A DNA stretch of 64,000 bases, from positions 348,992-412,991 of the forward strand of contig FN647938.1 of the NCBI GenBank assembly GCA_000310025.1, in the 5' to 3' direction. The DNA is from Ectocarpus siliculosus. Taxonomy: Eukaryota > Sar > Phaeophyceae > Ectocarpales > Ectocarpaceae. The translations under genes and the position numbers were made by a program. The notes under the pieces are model-generated. The model did not search any database and had not been told where the DNA came from. It was given only the letters and a program-made list of their open reading frames with translations. Below are positions 34,836-46,671 of the stretch, one piece after another; position 1 is the first letter of the stretch, and each line of letters starts with the position of its first letter.

Positions 34836-35653
34836 GGGATAGATGGCAAACGGCTTCTAACGTTTCCACTATCAACTCGAGTAAGCATCACTCTATTTTT
34901 TTCTTTTTTACCACAACCAAAGCATTTTTGGGACTTGGGACCAACACTAAACACAAGATCAGAGGATCAGACCACTGTCGCTCTCTATACCCGCGATCGC
35001 AAGTAATGATAACTCAGCAAGCTCTCTCGATCTACATGACCAACGTACACCACCGCCCCGGTGATTAAAAGCGGCCAACTATCAATCCACTCGGGCAGAC
35101 GATGTCCGAATGCAGTATGCAACAACGTTCGACAGCAGTAGCATGTCGTCGTCATATGTACGTAGTAGCCAAAGCCTGTAGAGCGCAAGAAAACCTGTCG
35201 GCGTCGTCGGATTCATCCGCCAAGCTGATCAAGCACTCAACGATGACTCACCGATCTATAGTAACAGGCTCGGCTACAACAGGTCCTTTGGCACGGATTC
35301 AACGGCAGCCTATGAGCGCGAAGCCAGCGGTTAGGCGGGCTGCGGACGGACGCCAGCAAGGTGCCTGATCGGGACTGCGGAAAGCTTGTGCAATTGAGAG
35401 GTTGTGCAATTGAAAGCTTGCCAGCTCAATTCCTTTTTTGGAACCGGCCTCCGGAGCATTTGATAGGCTGAAAATCACGCTCCCGCGCGCGGCTAACTAA
35501 TACTTGCGGGGGCTCCGCATAATCATTACCACGGAGCGCGATTTCGCGATTTCCCCGCGTGACCTGCAAACTGCAAACCTGGTCAAGGCTATACTCTGCT
35601 ATGCACAACACGAGCGCAGGAGCCGCCGACGAATAGAGCCATCCTACCTGAAG
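34836..35653. promoter_or_regulatory. Divergent intergenic region
   Basis: 818 bases between the proposed start codons of the ankyrin gene (minus) and the MRNIP-like gene (plus). No element is recognised except a duplicated GTGCAATTGA word at about 35389 and 35404. It should hold both promoters if the start exons are right. Confidence 0.3.
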
Positions 35654-38406
35654 ATGGAGGGAGGAGGAATAGTATTCCTGGCCCTGCGGTGCTTCTCTTG
35701 TCAGGTGTGTCCCTGGACCGCTTTCTTTGGCATGGTGATGGGGCTTGACGTAAGGTTTACCCTCTCTCTTCGCCCAGCTTTCTCTTACGATCCCTTATCT
35801 CTATCGTACGGATGTAGGGCAATAGGCTGGCCGATTGTCGTTCAAGTCGTCCTTCCTATGCATATGATATAGATATGAGCTGGCAAAGTTGCGTTCTACG
35901 TAGAACAGGACGAACAGGGCACGAAGCGAGACATTTTTTTTTGCCAGTCAACCGACAGGATTTTCCACACGGCAGCCGGTTGACACTTTTCAAAATTCAA
36001 ACTGGCTACACTTCTACACTATATACACACTTGCAAATACCTCGATCTCTTCCTTCTCCACCTTCCTTCGCTCCGCAGTGTTTTCAAGTCAACCAAAGGA
36101 CCAAGTCGGGCAAGTGGAAGTGCCGAATGGTGAGTTGTTTTGGTCAAGACAAAAGAGGGTTGGTGTTCGTGCATGCACCGCACCTCGTTTCGCTTGATTG
36201 TTGTGTTTGATATCCCAGGGATGAGAGCGAAGTGCACGGACACGAGGTCTACCGCGCTGGGTTAGGTATTCTCGGTTATGATGTTCTGCAACACATCTTA
36301 CCTGCCTTGGCGTTGTCGACGCTCCATTTCTCGACGCTCGCTCGATCCCGTTCGGGGCCACCACACGTTCCTGCTTTTGTAGGTGACCCCTTCCATCCGT
36401 ATTGAACGAACAGCCCCGAGCACACACAACGCCCCCACCCCCACCCCGGACGTGGCCTAAATTGTTTTCCGTGGCTCATGATTGGTGTCTGGAGTTCAAC
36501 GCTGATTGCTTGGTTTGTTTTTGACCGGCAAGTGCACAATGAGGGCACCATTCAGTATATGTTTTGTGTTCCAGCCGAACCTCATTGTCTCTCGCTCCCC
36601 CTTTGCATCCTCTGCGCTATCAATCGCTCCCCCTTTGCATTCTCTGCGCTATCAATCTGACGTGCCCATCAAGTGCGGTGAGGGTCAGAGCATCGTCAAG
36701 GTGTGGGGTAGAGGGGGTCACGCGAAGGATGTCCGCGGTCTGGTTATGGCGCTCAACGCCGCCGCCGGGGGAGGGGAAGACCTCAACAACGTCTTGCGCA
36801 ACAACGTTGGAGGATTCGGGCCGCAATCACAATCACGGCGGCACAAGCAGGACGGCCGAAACTCCAGCGACAGAATCGGGAACCAGGACGGCGACCGTGC
36901 GTATTCGACGGTTGACCGTGCCGCCCTCCAGCACACCGTGGGACCGGCACAACCTGGGTTGTACGGGCGAAATAGCAGCTGGGCTCGACCTGACGGGTTT
37001 GTTCCCGCATGTGTGGCGCCCATCGGTGACGAGCATGACCCCGCAGTCGGCTCGTGGCATGTCTCGGGGGCCGAGAAGATGGATGGCGTGAGCTCGGGGC
37101 CGCAGGACTTGTGGGATGGGCGTTCGAATGCAGGGTACCCCCGGGCAGGGGAGGCGACGAGGCACCCGAGCGACGGTTTCGGGACAAGTCGCGAGCACCA
37201 CCCCGATGTGCGTGCGTCGTGGCAGCCGGGCGCTGAACCAGCGGGAGGTGGGGGGAGAAGTGGTAGCCGATGGGGAGCGTTTGCGTCCAACCGCGCAACG
37301 GAGGTCTTGGAGGGGCGCCGAGGGCCCAACCAGGAGGTACACTAGGCACTACAGTAGTCCTTTGTCATACTGCTCTGGTTTTTGTTCCAACTGCCTGTGC
37401 CTACGTAGTTTTACCTCGGCGGGGAAAATTCGGGTGCAGTCCGTGTACACAAGCAAACATATGCATACGGACGGGGGTTACATGGATGGCACCCTTCTTT
37501 TGGCGACAGGTGTCCAAAGAAGGGTTCCTTTCACAACAAACAATTTTTTCGCGGACAAGTGTTCGTAACCGGAATCGTTTTTTTCCTTGGGACGATGTAA
37601 TTTCACGCCTCCTTTGCGCGTGCCATTCCCGTTTCTATCATCTAGAAGACCAAAGCTCGTAGGGTTACAATACCCCCGTGCCATGGCTTGACACCACCTG
37701 CTCTAAAGCTTACTCGAGATCGGGTCTGCTTCACATCCATCCCCACGCTCTTGCCCGCTGTGCTCTGTGTCTTGTACGTACGTGGAAGGCGTTACAAGAC
37801 CCGGATTTCGTCACGTGCCTCGAAACAGCTCCGGCCAGGCGGCGCGCCAGCCCGACGCCTGGGAAGAGAGGGAGGAAACGCGGCCCACCGAGCAGCTCAG
37901 ACTCGCCAACGGGGCACGGGGCGTCAAGGTTGAGGTATCGCAGGACCCTGGAATACCAGCAGCAGGCGGCATCGAACTACGGCGCTACGGCGGACTCTGG
38001 CGATGCACACGGAGGGGGTGATCCTCAGCGGCAGCAGAATAATGTGACAATGCGCCGCGACTGGCCCTGCTCATCCTCAAGCGCGCCAGGCGCGAATCAG
38101 GACGGGGACGCGATGGCGTACATGCGGGACGGTGGATGGGAAGACGGGAGGCGGGATCCGTGCGGGACGAGCCGTGTTCGTGTTGGTGTCGTTGAGCAAG
38201 AGTGGTCTCGCCCCGCCCACAGCACTAGTGGTCACGGTGGCATGTCGAGGGACGGGAGTATGTTCCCGTCAGAGTGGAACGGTAGGGGCAGAAGAAGTAG
38301 CACTGCTTCGGCACCGCCGAACAGCAGTGCACCCGGTGGCACCGGTGTCGTGGGAGCAACAAGCGGTCCCTCTTCATCGTCAAGGTGGAGCAAGTTTGTG
38401 CGATGA
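35654..38406 (+). CDS. MRN complex-interacting protein (MRNIP)-like
   Basis: Human MRNIP binds the MRE11-RAD50-NBS1 complex and supports ATM signalling at DNA breaks; the same role here is inferred. Exons: 35654-35704, 36079-36129, 36674-37336, 37789-38406, all phase 0, about 460 residues. Splicing joins three short pieces into a zinc ribbon: ALRCFSCQ, then CFQVNQRTKSGKWKCRM, then CGEGQSIVKVWGRGGHAKDV followed by RGLVMALN. This has the CxxC...KWxCxxCGExQS arrangement and the AxDxRxxVxxLN helix of MRNIP proteins. The long rest is disordered, rich in Gly, Ser, Arg and Gln. It ends SSRWSKFVR, like the short W-FV motif near the end of the human protein; an SRWGAF copy occurs mid-protein. The border of the last exon is moderately certain. 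Confidence 0.72.
36592..36655 (+). repeat. 32-bp tandem duplication
   Basis: Two head-to-tail copies of a unit beginning TCGCTCCCCCTTTGCAT and ending GCGCTATCAA, differing at one base. They lie just upstream of the 3' splice site of the third MRNIP-like exon and add to its pyrimidine content. Confidence 0.85.
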
Positions 38407-40745
38407 GAAACAGATAGATCATCACGTTTGGGACTTGACTTGCTTCACGTTCTGTGGGTGTTGAGAGGTGGGCGGATACGGTAGTTACTATCGTGCGTTC
38501 TTTGATGCCACGGCGCGGCGTCGAAAGACAGACAACACGTTTCAGAGGTGGTGGGCGGTACGTTTAGGCTCTGAGAAAGACAGGCGTCGGCGAACTCTCC
38601 CTTTGACCCCCCTCTGGGCTTGAAACTCACGAACATTCGTCGAGGACAGTGGAGAGTGAATCGAGCAACCTGGAGAGGACTGGTTGTCTCATGGACACCA
38701 CGTTCCCCCTCCCCCCGCTGTTGACCGTTTTAGACTCTTTCGCGCGATCTTGCGCCGGATATTATCATGATACCTGAATACCATCTGTTCTCGCGAGCTC
38801 AGTGTGAACAGTCAACAACACGTTGGGCCGCGGAACGGTCTCGAGAGCAAACTTAATGACCATTGTTCTCTGGTGTGCAACCAACTTATTCATGCCAAAC
38901 TCGGACACGGTTATGTTTACCCCCAGCGTACGTAGCAAGCTTGGAAGCGTCTAAAGTGCCGTGAGTTCACAAAGGTCCGAAGTACAGTACAAGAAGAGCC
39001 ACACGTCAGAGCACTTACAGCTGCTGTGCTTGCATGTCCCAAACCTTCTTTCACGGGCAAAACACAACAGGACAAAAAAAATACTTGAGGCAGTTACGCA
39101 CGCACACACAAACCGGTCCGACCTTACTGTACTCGGCCTTCAAATTCAACTTTATCGCAAACCAAGCAGCACACCACCACGACAAGCTGAGCGACCAATA
39201 CCTGCGCTTCGATAGGGGCGTTCGCCGTGCACTCTCACGGCTAGGCGCTTGCGCGCCATGTGCCCAAACACACCCCAACAGTCTACGTCACGCATGGTAC
39301 CGGCGTGCTTCTCTCTTTGATCTCCCCACCACATCCAAGCTCATCCTGCGCGACGCAAACACCGCTCGACTTTGGGAATGTCCGCTGCACTCAAGCAAAA
39401 CCGGATCGCTCCATGTACAGCAGGAGCCGGCTAAATTATCTATCTTTCGCGAACGCGGTATTGGTATTATTTCCTGAATCGCCTCCCTACTTCCTCTTTC
39501 TATCCCGATTGAGGGAAACCGCCTCCGCTTCTCGTGTGCCCACAAAAGAATAAAGAAAATTCTATCAATACTGCAGAAAAAAGAAGTCGGCCGTGCCCTC
39601 TCGCCCATCAACTTTTCACTTTCATCATCGAGATATAAATGCACGGGGAAAACTAAAAAACACGTAGGCAAACTACCATCCGTCTTGCCCGTCCAACCCA
39701 ATAAGAGCACGTGGAAAACTTTATTGTTACACCGAAGAAGAAAACTTGTATGATGGCGTGCAACAACCATCGACCACCAGCACGATGACCAACACCCAGC
39801 CCAGCGCACGCAGGAAGAAGCGCAAGGGCCTTGGGACGAGCAAATCTTAGCACGAGAGCTCCCCCTTAAACGTCATCTGTACCAAGAAAAAGATCAAAAC
39901 AGCCAACCAGGCCCCACCGCCCCGTACACAAACCGAGCCTTTTGAAAATCTCCAAAGCAAACTTACCCCCCACCCCCCAGACACTTACACGATATAGACT
40001 CGATTGATTGCCCGTCACGAGTCTAATCCCGAACACCGCGAACACACCGCATGACACCGAGACTTGGCCGTATTCTTGCCCCTCGTTATTGATCAGTCGT
40101 CCATATTGCGATTGATCCGCCTTTCGGACGACCGAAGTACTGAAGTACGCGCCACGGCCCATCCGCAGGGGGGGTGTGGTATGGATACACCCTGCGAACG
40201 GCGACGGGTCGACATTTCTTCGAACCGAAACACACCAAAAAACGTGGATATATTCGCTGCAAGTCTGACAAAGCGGGTCGGGCGTTACGATACATCGTGA
40301 ACCAGTAGCGGAAGAGAGAGTGAGCTTCCACGCCGATCCCAACCCTTTCTCTCCCTCCCCTTCTCCTTCTTGCCCCCTCCCTCGCTAACTCGTTGGTCTA
40401 TCAACTCAAGTAACTCGACTCCCCTACTACTAACTGGCCAAAGATATCGCCAGGAAATACTATATACACAAGGCCTTGCTTCGTCCTAACCGCCGTGTTT
40501 TGTTTTGTTTTCTTCTCGTTCTCCTTTTGGTCGCAGGAGCGACGCGCCAAAACCTTCCGTTGTCTTTTCCCTCTCCACGATCGCCCACACGCCAGCATGT
40601 GCCTATCGAGGGCGCGCTGCCGCATGATTCACTAGAAAGGACAAGGCAAGGCCCTGACATCACCTCCCCATTCTTACCCCGCAGCCGCGTTCCCCTCCCG
40701 CCGTGCGTTCACCCTTACCCCAGCCAACGAGCCAACAAGCGCCCC
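38407..40745. other. Convergent intergenic region, no gene seen
   Basis: Lies tail to tail between the MRNIP-like gene and the aureochrome. Open frames up to about 170 codons exist but show no family similarity, and none has good splice borders. It probably holds the two 3' untranslated regions. Confidence 0.4.
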
Positions 40746-43700
40746 TTAATCCGTCCCCCACCCGCCTGCCATCAAATGGTCCAAGGTCGCCAGGTCCCCG
40801 TTTACGTCCTCTGGCCACTGCCCACCCCACCCCGCCGGGCGGTCTTCTTCTTGGACAGACATGATCTCCTGCTCCTTGCCGTTGTTGATGCAGGCAACCA
40901 CCTCGGGGGAGGGCTCCTGCACATGGGCCGTCCGGGGGTGCGAGAGAGCGTTGCACGGGACAAGTACACAAAACCGTCACGTTACGCGTACAGTACTTGC
41001 ATCTGAATGTGTGGCTGGAGAATTGAAAATCAGAGCACGATAGGTATATAGAACGCGCCCGCATTTTTAAGAACCCTAAGTTAAGAAAATGAACCCAAAA
41101 GATAATAAACAAATAACAACTTGCGCATGCTTCTGAGCTCGGTTAAGACCCACGAAAACCTATATAGCGACCATTCGTAGCATGACCCTAGGAATACAGT
41201 AAGAACCCCAGCCTCGACCCAAACTATTATAGAGCTTCATTAGCGCGGGCGCGTTCTGTATGGAAACCCGAAAAAAACACGTCTCCTCGCGGTACACGCT
41301 CATCCTACAATTATACTTGGACGGGGCCCCGGACATGGATGGAGCCACCACGCGAGAACAGGCGCTTGCTTGGTTGCTTGCTTACCTTGTCCAACGGATG
41401 CTGGATACCAACGTAGTTGATGATCTTGTGCTCGCTGTTCCGAAGGGCCGCCACGAACACGTGGTTCCAGAAAACCGTACCGTCAGCCTTGTACTGGCGC
41501 AGGTACACCGACGTGTCCGACCCCTGTCGCACACAAAAGGCCCACAAAAACAGCAGCCGCGGGACAAGCCGTCACGAAAAAAATGAGTTAGGTCTCTCGC
41601 TCGTTGTCCGGCCATCTGTGGTGGAAGGGCGAGACAAGCTGCTGTAGCTTTAGCTTGACGCGACGCAGGCTCGGTGCACACGTGATGAAGGGATTCTGCC
41701 GCAACGCAGGTGCTCGTGCGGATGCTATCTCTCTGCAACAGCGGGTCTTTTCAGTCAAACGTTTTCGTAGTCGCGCTTCGAAGGTCTGAAACCGTCAGTT
41801 ACACCGCCAACCAAGGAAACACGATTTTGGTCACGTCACGACCGCAACGCAGAGGGAAACAACGCCCGCCAGTTTCATATGATCACGCAACTCTCTCGAC
41901 CATAGGCCATAGGTCTTGTTCGAAGGAGACAGCACGAGCGGTGTGTGTGTCACACGGCATGGAACGATTTTCGCGCTCGCTATCTCCCAAGTACAGTACA
42001 GTAGTAGCAGGGAAAGATATTCGGCATCGGCACCGGAACGGACAGTGTTTGAAACGTGCGGTCGAGAGTCTTACGCCACCAGTCCGGTCTTGTCGGAGCA
42101 ATCTAGCTACGATATCTTCGCCCGGGGGAAGCAAGCTGGTAGACTTCAATTCAAACACCCTACACCGCCACGATATCGCGGAAATGGCCATGCCTGAAAA
42201 ATACGCCATGATTATATCTATGCGTACCGCGCCGTACCTCCTCGATCCCCTTGCGGATCTTCGCCACCGCATCTGGGTCCGTGTCCGGCCCCTGGAGGAA
42301 CCGGCAGTTTCTCCCAAGCACCTGCGCCCGGTCGTAACCGGTGAGCTCGATGAACGTGTCGCTCGCGTACACGATCGGGTTGTCCGGCATCTGCGGGTCC
42401 GTGACGCAGAAGCTCGGCTGGCTGGACTGGAGCGCCTTGACCAATAGGAAGCCGCTCTGGTCCAGCACAGCGGTTGCCTGGCCGGCGCAGTCCGCCACCA
42501 TGGAAGGCATCTTTGACCTGCAGCTCATGAGAATCTCGCCAACCGAGTCCGGGCATCTCGTGGTGACGATGCCCTTCAGACGCTCGTTTTCGCGCTGGAG
42601 GCGCGCCACCTGACCACATTACGTGTTCGGCAATTATTTCTCGTTTGGTTTACTCATTTGATTGATGCGCAAAGGTTGGAGCGCGGGTGTTCCTCGATAT
42701 CTATGAACATGCTGATTGCTAGTGGGTCGACTTTTAACTCTAGAGCGTCTACCTGAAACCCTGATTCCACACCAGCATGTCCTATGTCCTGGTGCCACGT
42801 ACTAATAGGGAAACGGACGAGTGGTAGGGATAGGATTGACAAGACGGTCCGCTTTTGCGACAAAGGTGCTTTTCAAATTTATGTCGATGTCAATATCGCA
42901 TCACAAACCAAAACGTCGTAAATGGTTCATCGGGTTGATTTCTGAGGTGATTGCCCTGCTCTCACTGACTGGTGGAAAATGGCACATAGCATACAGACGT
43001 GAACAAACTTCCTGCACACTACAATAGCGGCACCGCGCTCCACCAACTCGCACTGCATTGTTCAGCAGCAACTCAGCATTCCCGGAGAGGAACTTCAACA
43101 CCCAATTCCTATTGGTGTGGACCACAACCAAGAAATGATGTGCAAGCACGCTTGAGGTGTGTGTGTACTTCCATCAACGAACATCTCCGGCACGACATTC
43201 CATTAAGAACGAACGGAGGCACGCAGCAACCTCGTATATGTCCGCACATTAGGAGAAGTGGTAGAAGGAGGCCTACTGACAGTGAGTTTGGTCCGGGAGG
43301 GGACGAAATATCGCCCCCTTTGTACATGAGAAAATATGGAAATCAAACAACCTCGAGCGTTGCGGGCGGGTCGCCTGGAAGCAAGTTCTTCGACGCCGAC
43401 CTACTAATAACTAGCACAAAGTTTTCCCAAGTTGCTGAAAATGGTTGCGTGTAGTGTTGACGAGCGCGGGGCGGGGGGGGGGAGAAAGCCAAAATAAATC
43501 ACGCCACGTAAGAAACCGTCTCCATTCTGCGAATTCGCACGGGTACACACAGGTGAAATTTCAATTTTCAAGACCCTGCAGCACACTGGTGTATGTAGAA
43601 ACCATATTCCAGGTGTTATCATGTTCGCCACCTCGCGACCAATAGCTTGGGCTGCGGTCGTGCGCTGATTGGTTGACTTCAACGACTCACTCCATGGGGG

Positions 43701-44845
43701 AGTTTCAAAAAGACCGAACAACCCGGATGCCCCCTCCCCGTTATTGTAAAAAAAAAGCCGGGCGTGTGTGTGCTGGCGCTCCAGGTTTGTTTAGGTCTCC
43801 TTCCTTGCCCTCCTATCATACATACAAAAAATAACAGAACGTCGCCAACAACCCGACATTACTACAATAAGCCTCCTTTGTTCCATGTCTCACAGACTCT
43901 CGCTCTCACTCCGAGGAGAGGTTGGACGGTCCTTGGTATTGCTATAAGCACACACACACACCTCCCTATAACCCCAGACGCCTCAATTGTGCACCAAGCG
44001 TAGCAAAAAACTTTCGAAGCAAATTTGTACACTGAATACTAGAGAGAAAAGGACACTGGTTGCACCTGTGTTGGTGCAAACCATGATGGTGGTGGGGATA
44101 GCAATCGGAAATTTGAAATTCCGCTTTTGTGCTCGGTTACCAAACCCTACCGCGAGCCTCCCGTAACCCCCAGCATAATCAAACAGCAATCCCTGCGTCC
44201 CGGCACATACAGCAGCAGGGCACCGGCAACTAAACCACCCCTCTCTTTCCCTTGCTTGCTGTGAGCACCAACCAACCTGCTGTTGAAGGGACTGGAAAAA
44301 AAACTTCTTGCGCAGGCGAGTTCGGCGCGCCAAGACCCTGTTCCTCTCTCTCCGCTTCTTCGCCTGCTCCTCCTTGCTAGATGAACGCCGCCGTGTTACC
44401 CCCCCCGCCGGCGTCTTGCGGAATGTTGACCCGACCCCTCCCAGTGCTGCTGCTCCTGCAGCGGCAGCAGCCTTCGGCGCCCGCAGCATGCTGCTGGCCC
44501 CACTGCTGCTGCTGCTGGTTGTGCTTCCTGGGCGGCTGCTGCCGGTAGCCCCCCCCATGATCACGTCCAGTGCCGGGTCTGCGACCGGCGCAGCAGGCAA
44601 CCCTTCTGGTGCTGGCAAGCGTTGGTCCTGCTGCTGCTGTTGTTGTCTTGGTTGGGGTTGCCGGGGGGCGGCAGGGTCCGGCATCATGAAGGCCGAAGGC
44701 TCATCCTTGACAAGCGGAGACAGCTCGTTCGCCCATGGCGGATAGAAGTGGCCCGTGTTGTCGGGCACTTCGTTCATGAGAAAGCCCGTCATGGTCGAGA
44801 GATCAGTCAAGTCTAAGCCAAGGTCATCTGGCTGGAAATCTGCGT
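40746..44845 (-). CDS. AUREO: Aureochrome (bZIP-LOV blue-light transcription factor), 5' partial
   Basis: Blue-light receptor and transcription factor: flavin in the LOV domain forms a cysteine adduct in light and alters DNA binding by the bZIP. Exons in transcript order: 44845-44277, 42609-42238, 41523-41386, 40916-40746; phases agree, about 415 residues. The N-terminus is Gln/Ala/Ser-rich. The basic region is ERNRVLARRTRLRKK. The zipper begins FFFQSLQQQ and continues across the splice junction as VARLQRENERLKGIV. The LOV domain has FCVTDPQMPDNPIVYASDTF and GRNCRFLQG with the photoactive Cys. After the next junction it has ADGTVFWNHVFVAALR and INYVGIQ with the flavin-contacting Asn and Gln. 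The first listed exon starts after a C-rich tract with an AG acceptor and needs one upstream base, so the start codon lies further 5' and was not found. Confidence 0.92.
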
Positions 44846-45507
44846 CTGTGCGCAGAGACGGGGGCGGGGGGGGGGGGCGGAGGAAGGCGGCGGGGCGATA
44901 TGTATGTGCCTCATAGCTGTGGATTGTCTCGGGAGAGCACGAGGCGCACCGGACTGTATGCGGCAGGATTTACCGATACTTGTGTTCAACACACTCAAAA
45001 CTCACACACCGGAACATGGATGAATGAATCAACAAGCAACATACATAGCCCGGTGGAGACCAACATACACAGCGGAGAGGGTAGGCGGTGCTACGCCAAA
45101 CCCCTCACACCACCCGGGGTCTCACAGGAGAAGGCCGAGGAACGTGAACGGCCAAGCAAGAGAAGCGCCCGCCGCCGCGGCCAAAAAGTTGTCATAGTTT
45201 TTGGTGTACCCCCCGCCCTCACCTTGCCAAGATGTGTGATGTTGAACTTTGCGATGGACCATAGAAGTAAACACTGGGGGCTTCACGCTCGCCGGCATCC
45301 TTGCACGTTCGGTAAGGACCCCAGGTGTTGGCGCGCCCGCTCTTTCGCTCCTTCCTTTCGCGCTGTCTCTCTGTCTGCCGAGGGATTTCGGCTCTACAAG
45401 ATAGACAGTAGACCCAGGAGAAAACCTCTGGCGACTGGGGACTTCGCGAAGCGTAGCGTACAAGGGGGGTGTGATGTGGAATATTCCGAAAAACCACGTG
45501 GTGGGGT

Positions 45508-45760
45508 ACCGTACCATTGGTCACGCAAGATACCATACCCCCTTGGGACCGATTTTTCAAAGCTCGATTCCTCCACACTCCACACAGCAATACAGAGTAT
45601 GCATAAGAAAAAATGCAAAAGGCGGCGTTGGAACCGTCTCGTCGACATCTTTCGGAATAGATATAATTTGTTTTGGCATCCGTTCTCTCTTCGTTGTGGC
45701 GTAGGAGCTTTGAAAATTGGTCTCAAAAAAAGGGGGGGTGGTATTTTGTGTCACCGACGG

Positions 45761-45766
<6 letters not shown>
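45508..45766. mobile_element. MITE copy C (opposite orientation)
   Basis: The left end reads TCACGCAAGATACCATACCC and then GACCGATTTTTCAAAGCTCG. The right end reads GAGCTTTGAAAATTGGTCTC and then GTGGTATTTTGTGTCACC. These are inverted repeats of about 50 bases. The interior matches copy A only when reverse-complemented (GTCTCGTCGA versus TCGACGAGAC). It is slightly longer than copy A. Confidence 0.75.

Positions 45767-45798
<32 letters not shown>
45765..45798. repeat. (CT)n microsatellite
   Basis: About fifteen CT dinucleotides, with one interruption, immediately after MITE copy C. Confidence 0.9.
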
Positions 45799-46671
45799 CT
45801 CGTAGTACAATTGTTTGAATACGAAGCTATTTCTCTCCCCACCTGCTCCACATGCAAACTTTCCCTCTTGCCTCTCGCCCTCTAATACGCCCCGCTGAGC
45901 AGACGAACCACAAACGGACGAACAGCGCTGTGAAGAAAATATACGTTCAATTTCGTTGAAATGAGTGTTTTTTCGTGCATTTACCACACACTCACCGGCT
46001 CCCGTCCTACCGTAATAACGCATCGTTCGGGCAAACAGAATTAATTTGCTGAATTGTTCTTTCTTGCCTTGTTGTGTGTACCCACATCCGTCCTACCAAG
46101 CAGTTGGAACGAAAACTTTGCATCTCTACCAACTGCAGTAATCAACGTACGTACGTGAATTGAGACCGATTCGAGGAGGTTCGGATTGCGGAATTATGTG
46201 CATGTGTGCATTGTAATCCAAGCCTCAAGGTTTCACCACTTCACGTTTTATCCAAACCGCTGCTGCGCAGGAGGAGTTGTCGCCATAAAACCAACACAGA
46301 AAAACACTCCTTCCAAAAAATGTCGGAATCAAGCTGCAGTAATGCAGTGCCGCCGGAACACTTCAAATAACAAGACCGACTCTGTTCATGAACGTGTAGC
46401 TGACGATCATGATACAAGCTGAAATCGTGACCAAATGTATCATCATGGGAACGCCTAGACCAAGCATGGCGAGTGGCGAGGGTCCACCAATATCGTTCTA
46501 CTATATACTGTACAGTTTTAAACGTGCGTAAGTGGTACCAGGTAACCCCGACCTCGCATGCACGAGCTCGACACAGGTAGGTCAGCTCTAGAGCAACGTG
46601 GAGCAAGCACATGGTACGAAATCGACTATTGATTCATCCGCCGCGTTGGATGCCGATGCCGGGAATATCAC

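Larger units (their letters stand above)
44846..46671. other. Region between aureochrome and glucosidase genes
   Basis: Should contain the missing first exon and promoter of the aureochrome gene, and the 3' untranslated region of the glucosidase gene. MITE copy C and a (CT)n tract lie here. A 301-codon plus-strand frame (44900-45805) runs straight through both and is not supported as a gene. Confidence 0.4.

Noticed and set aside
36195..36260. Possible extra MRNIP-like exon with good splice-like ends
   Set aside because: Including it would separate the second CxxC pair of the zinc ribbon. Joining 36129 to 36674 restores the family motif exactly.
36506..37349. Long minus-strand frames opposite the MRNIP-like exon
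   Set aside because: They are Pro/Arg/Ser-rich mirror translations of a GC-rich disordered coding exon.
44900..45805. 301-codon plus-strand open frame
   Set aside because: It runs through MITE copy C and a (CT)n tract, ends in a Ser-Leu repeat from the microsatellite, and has no family similarity.
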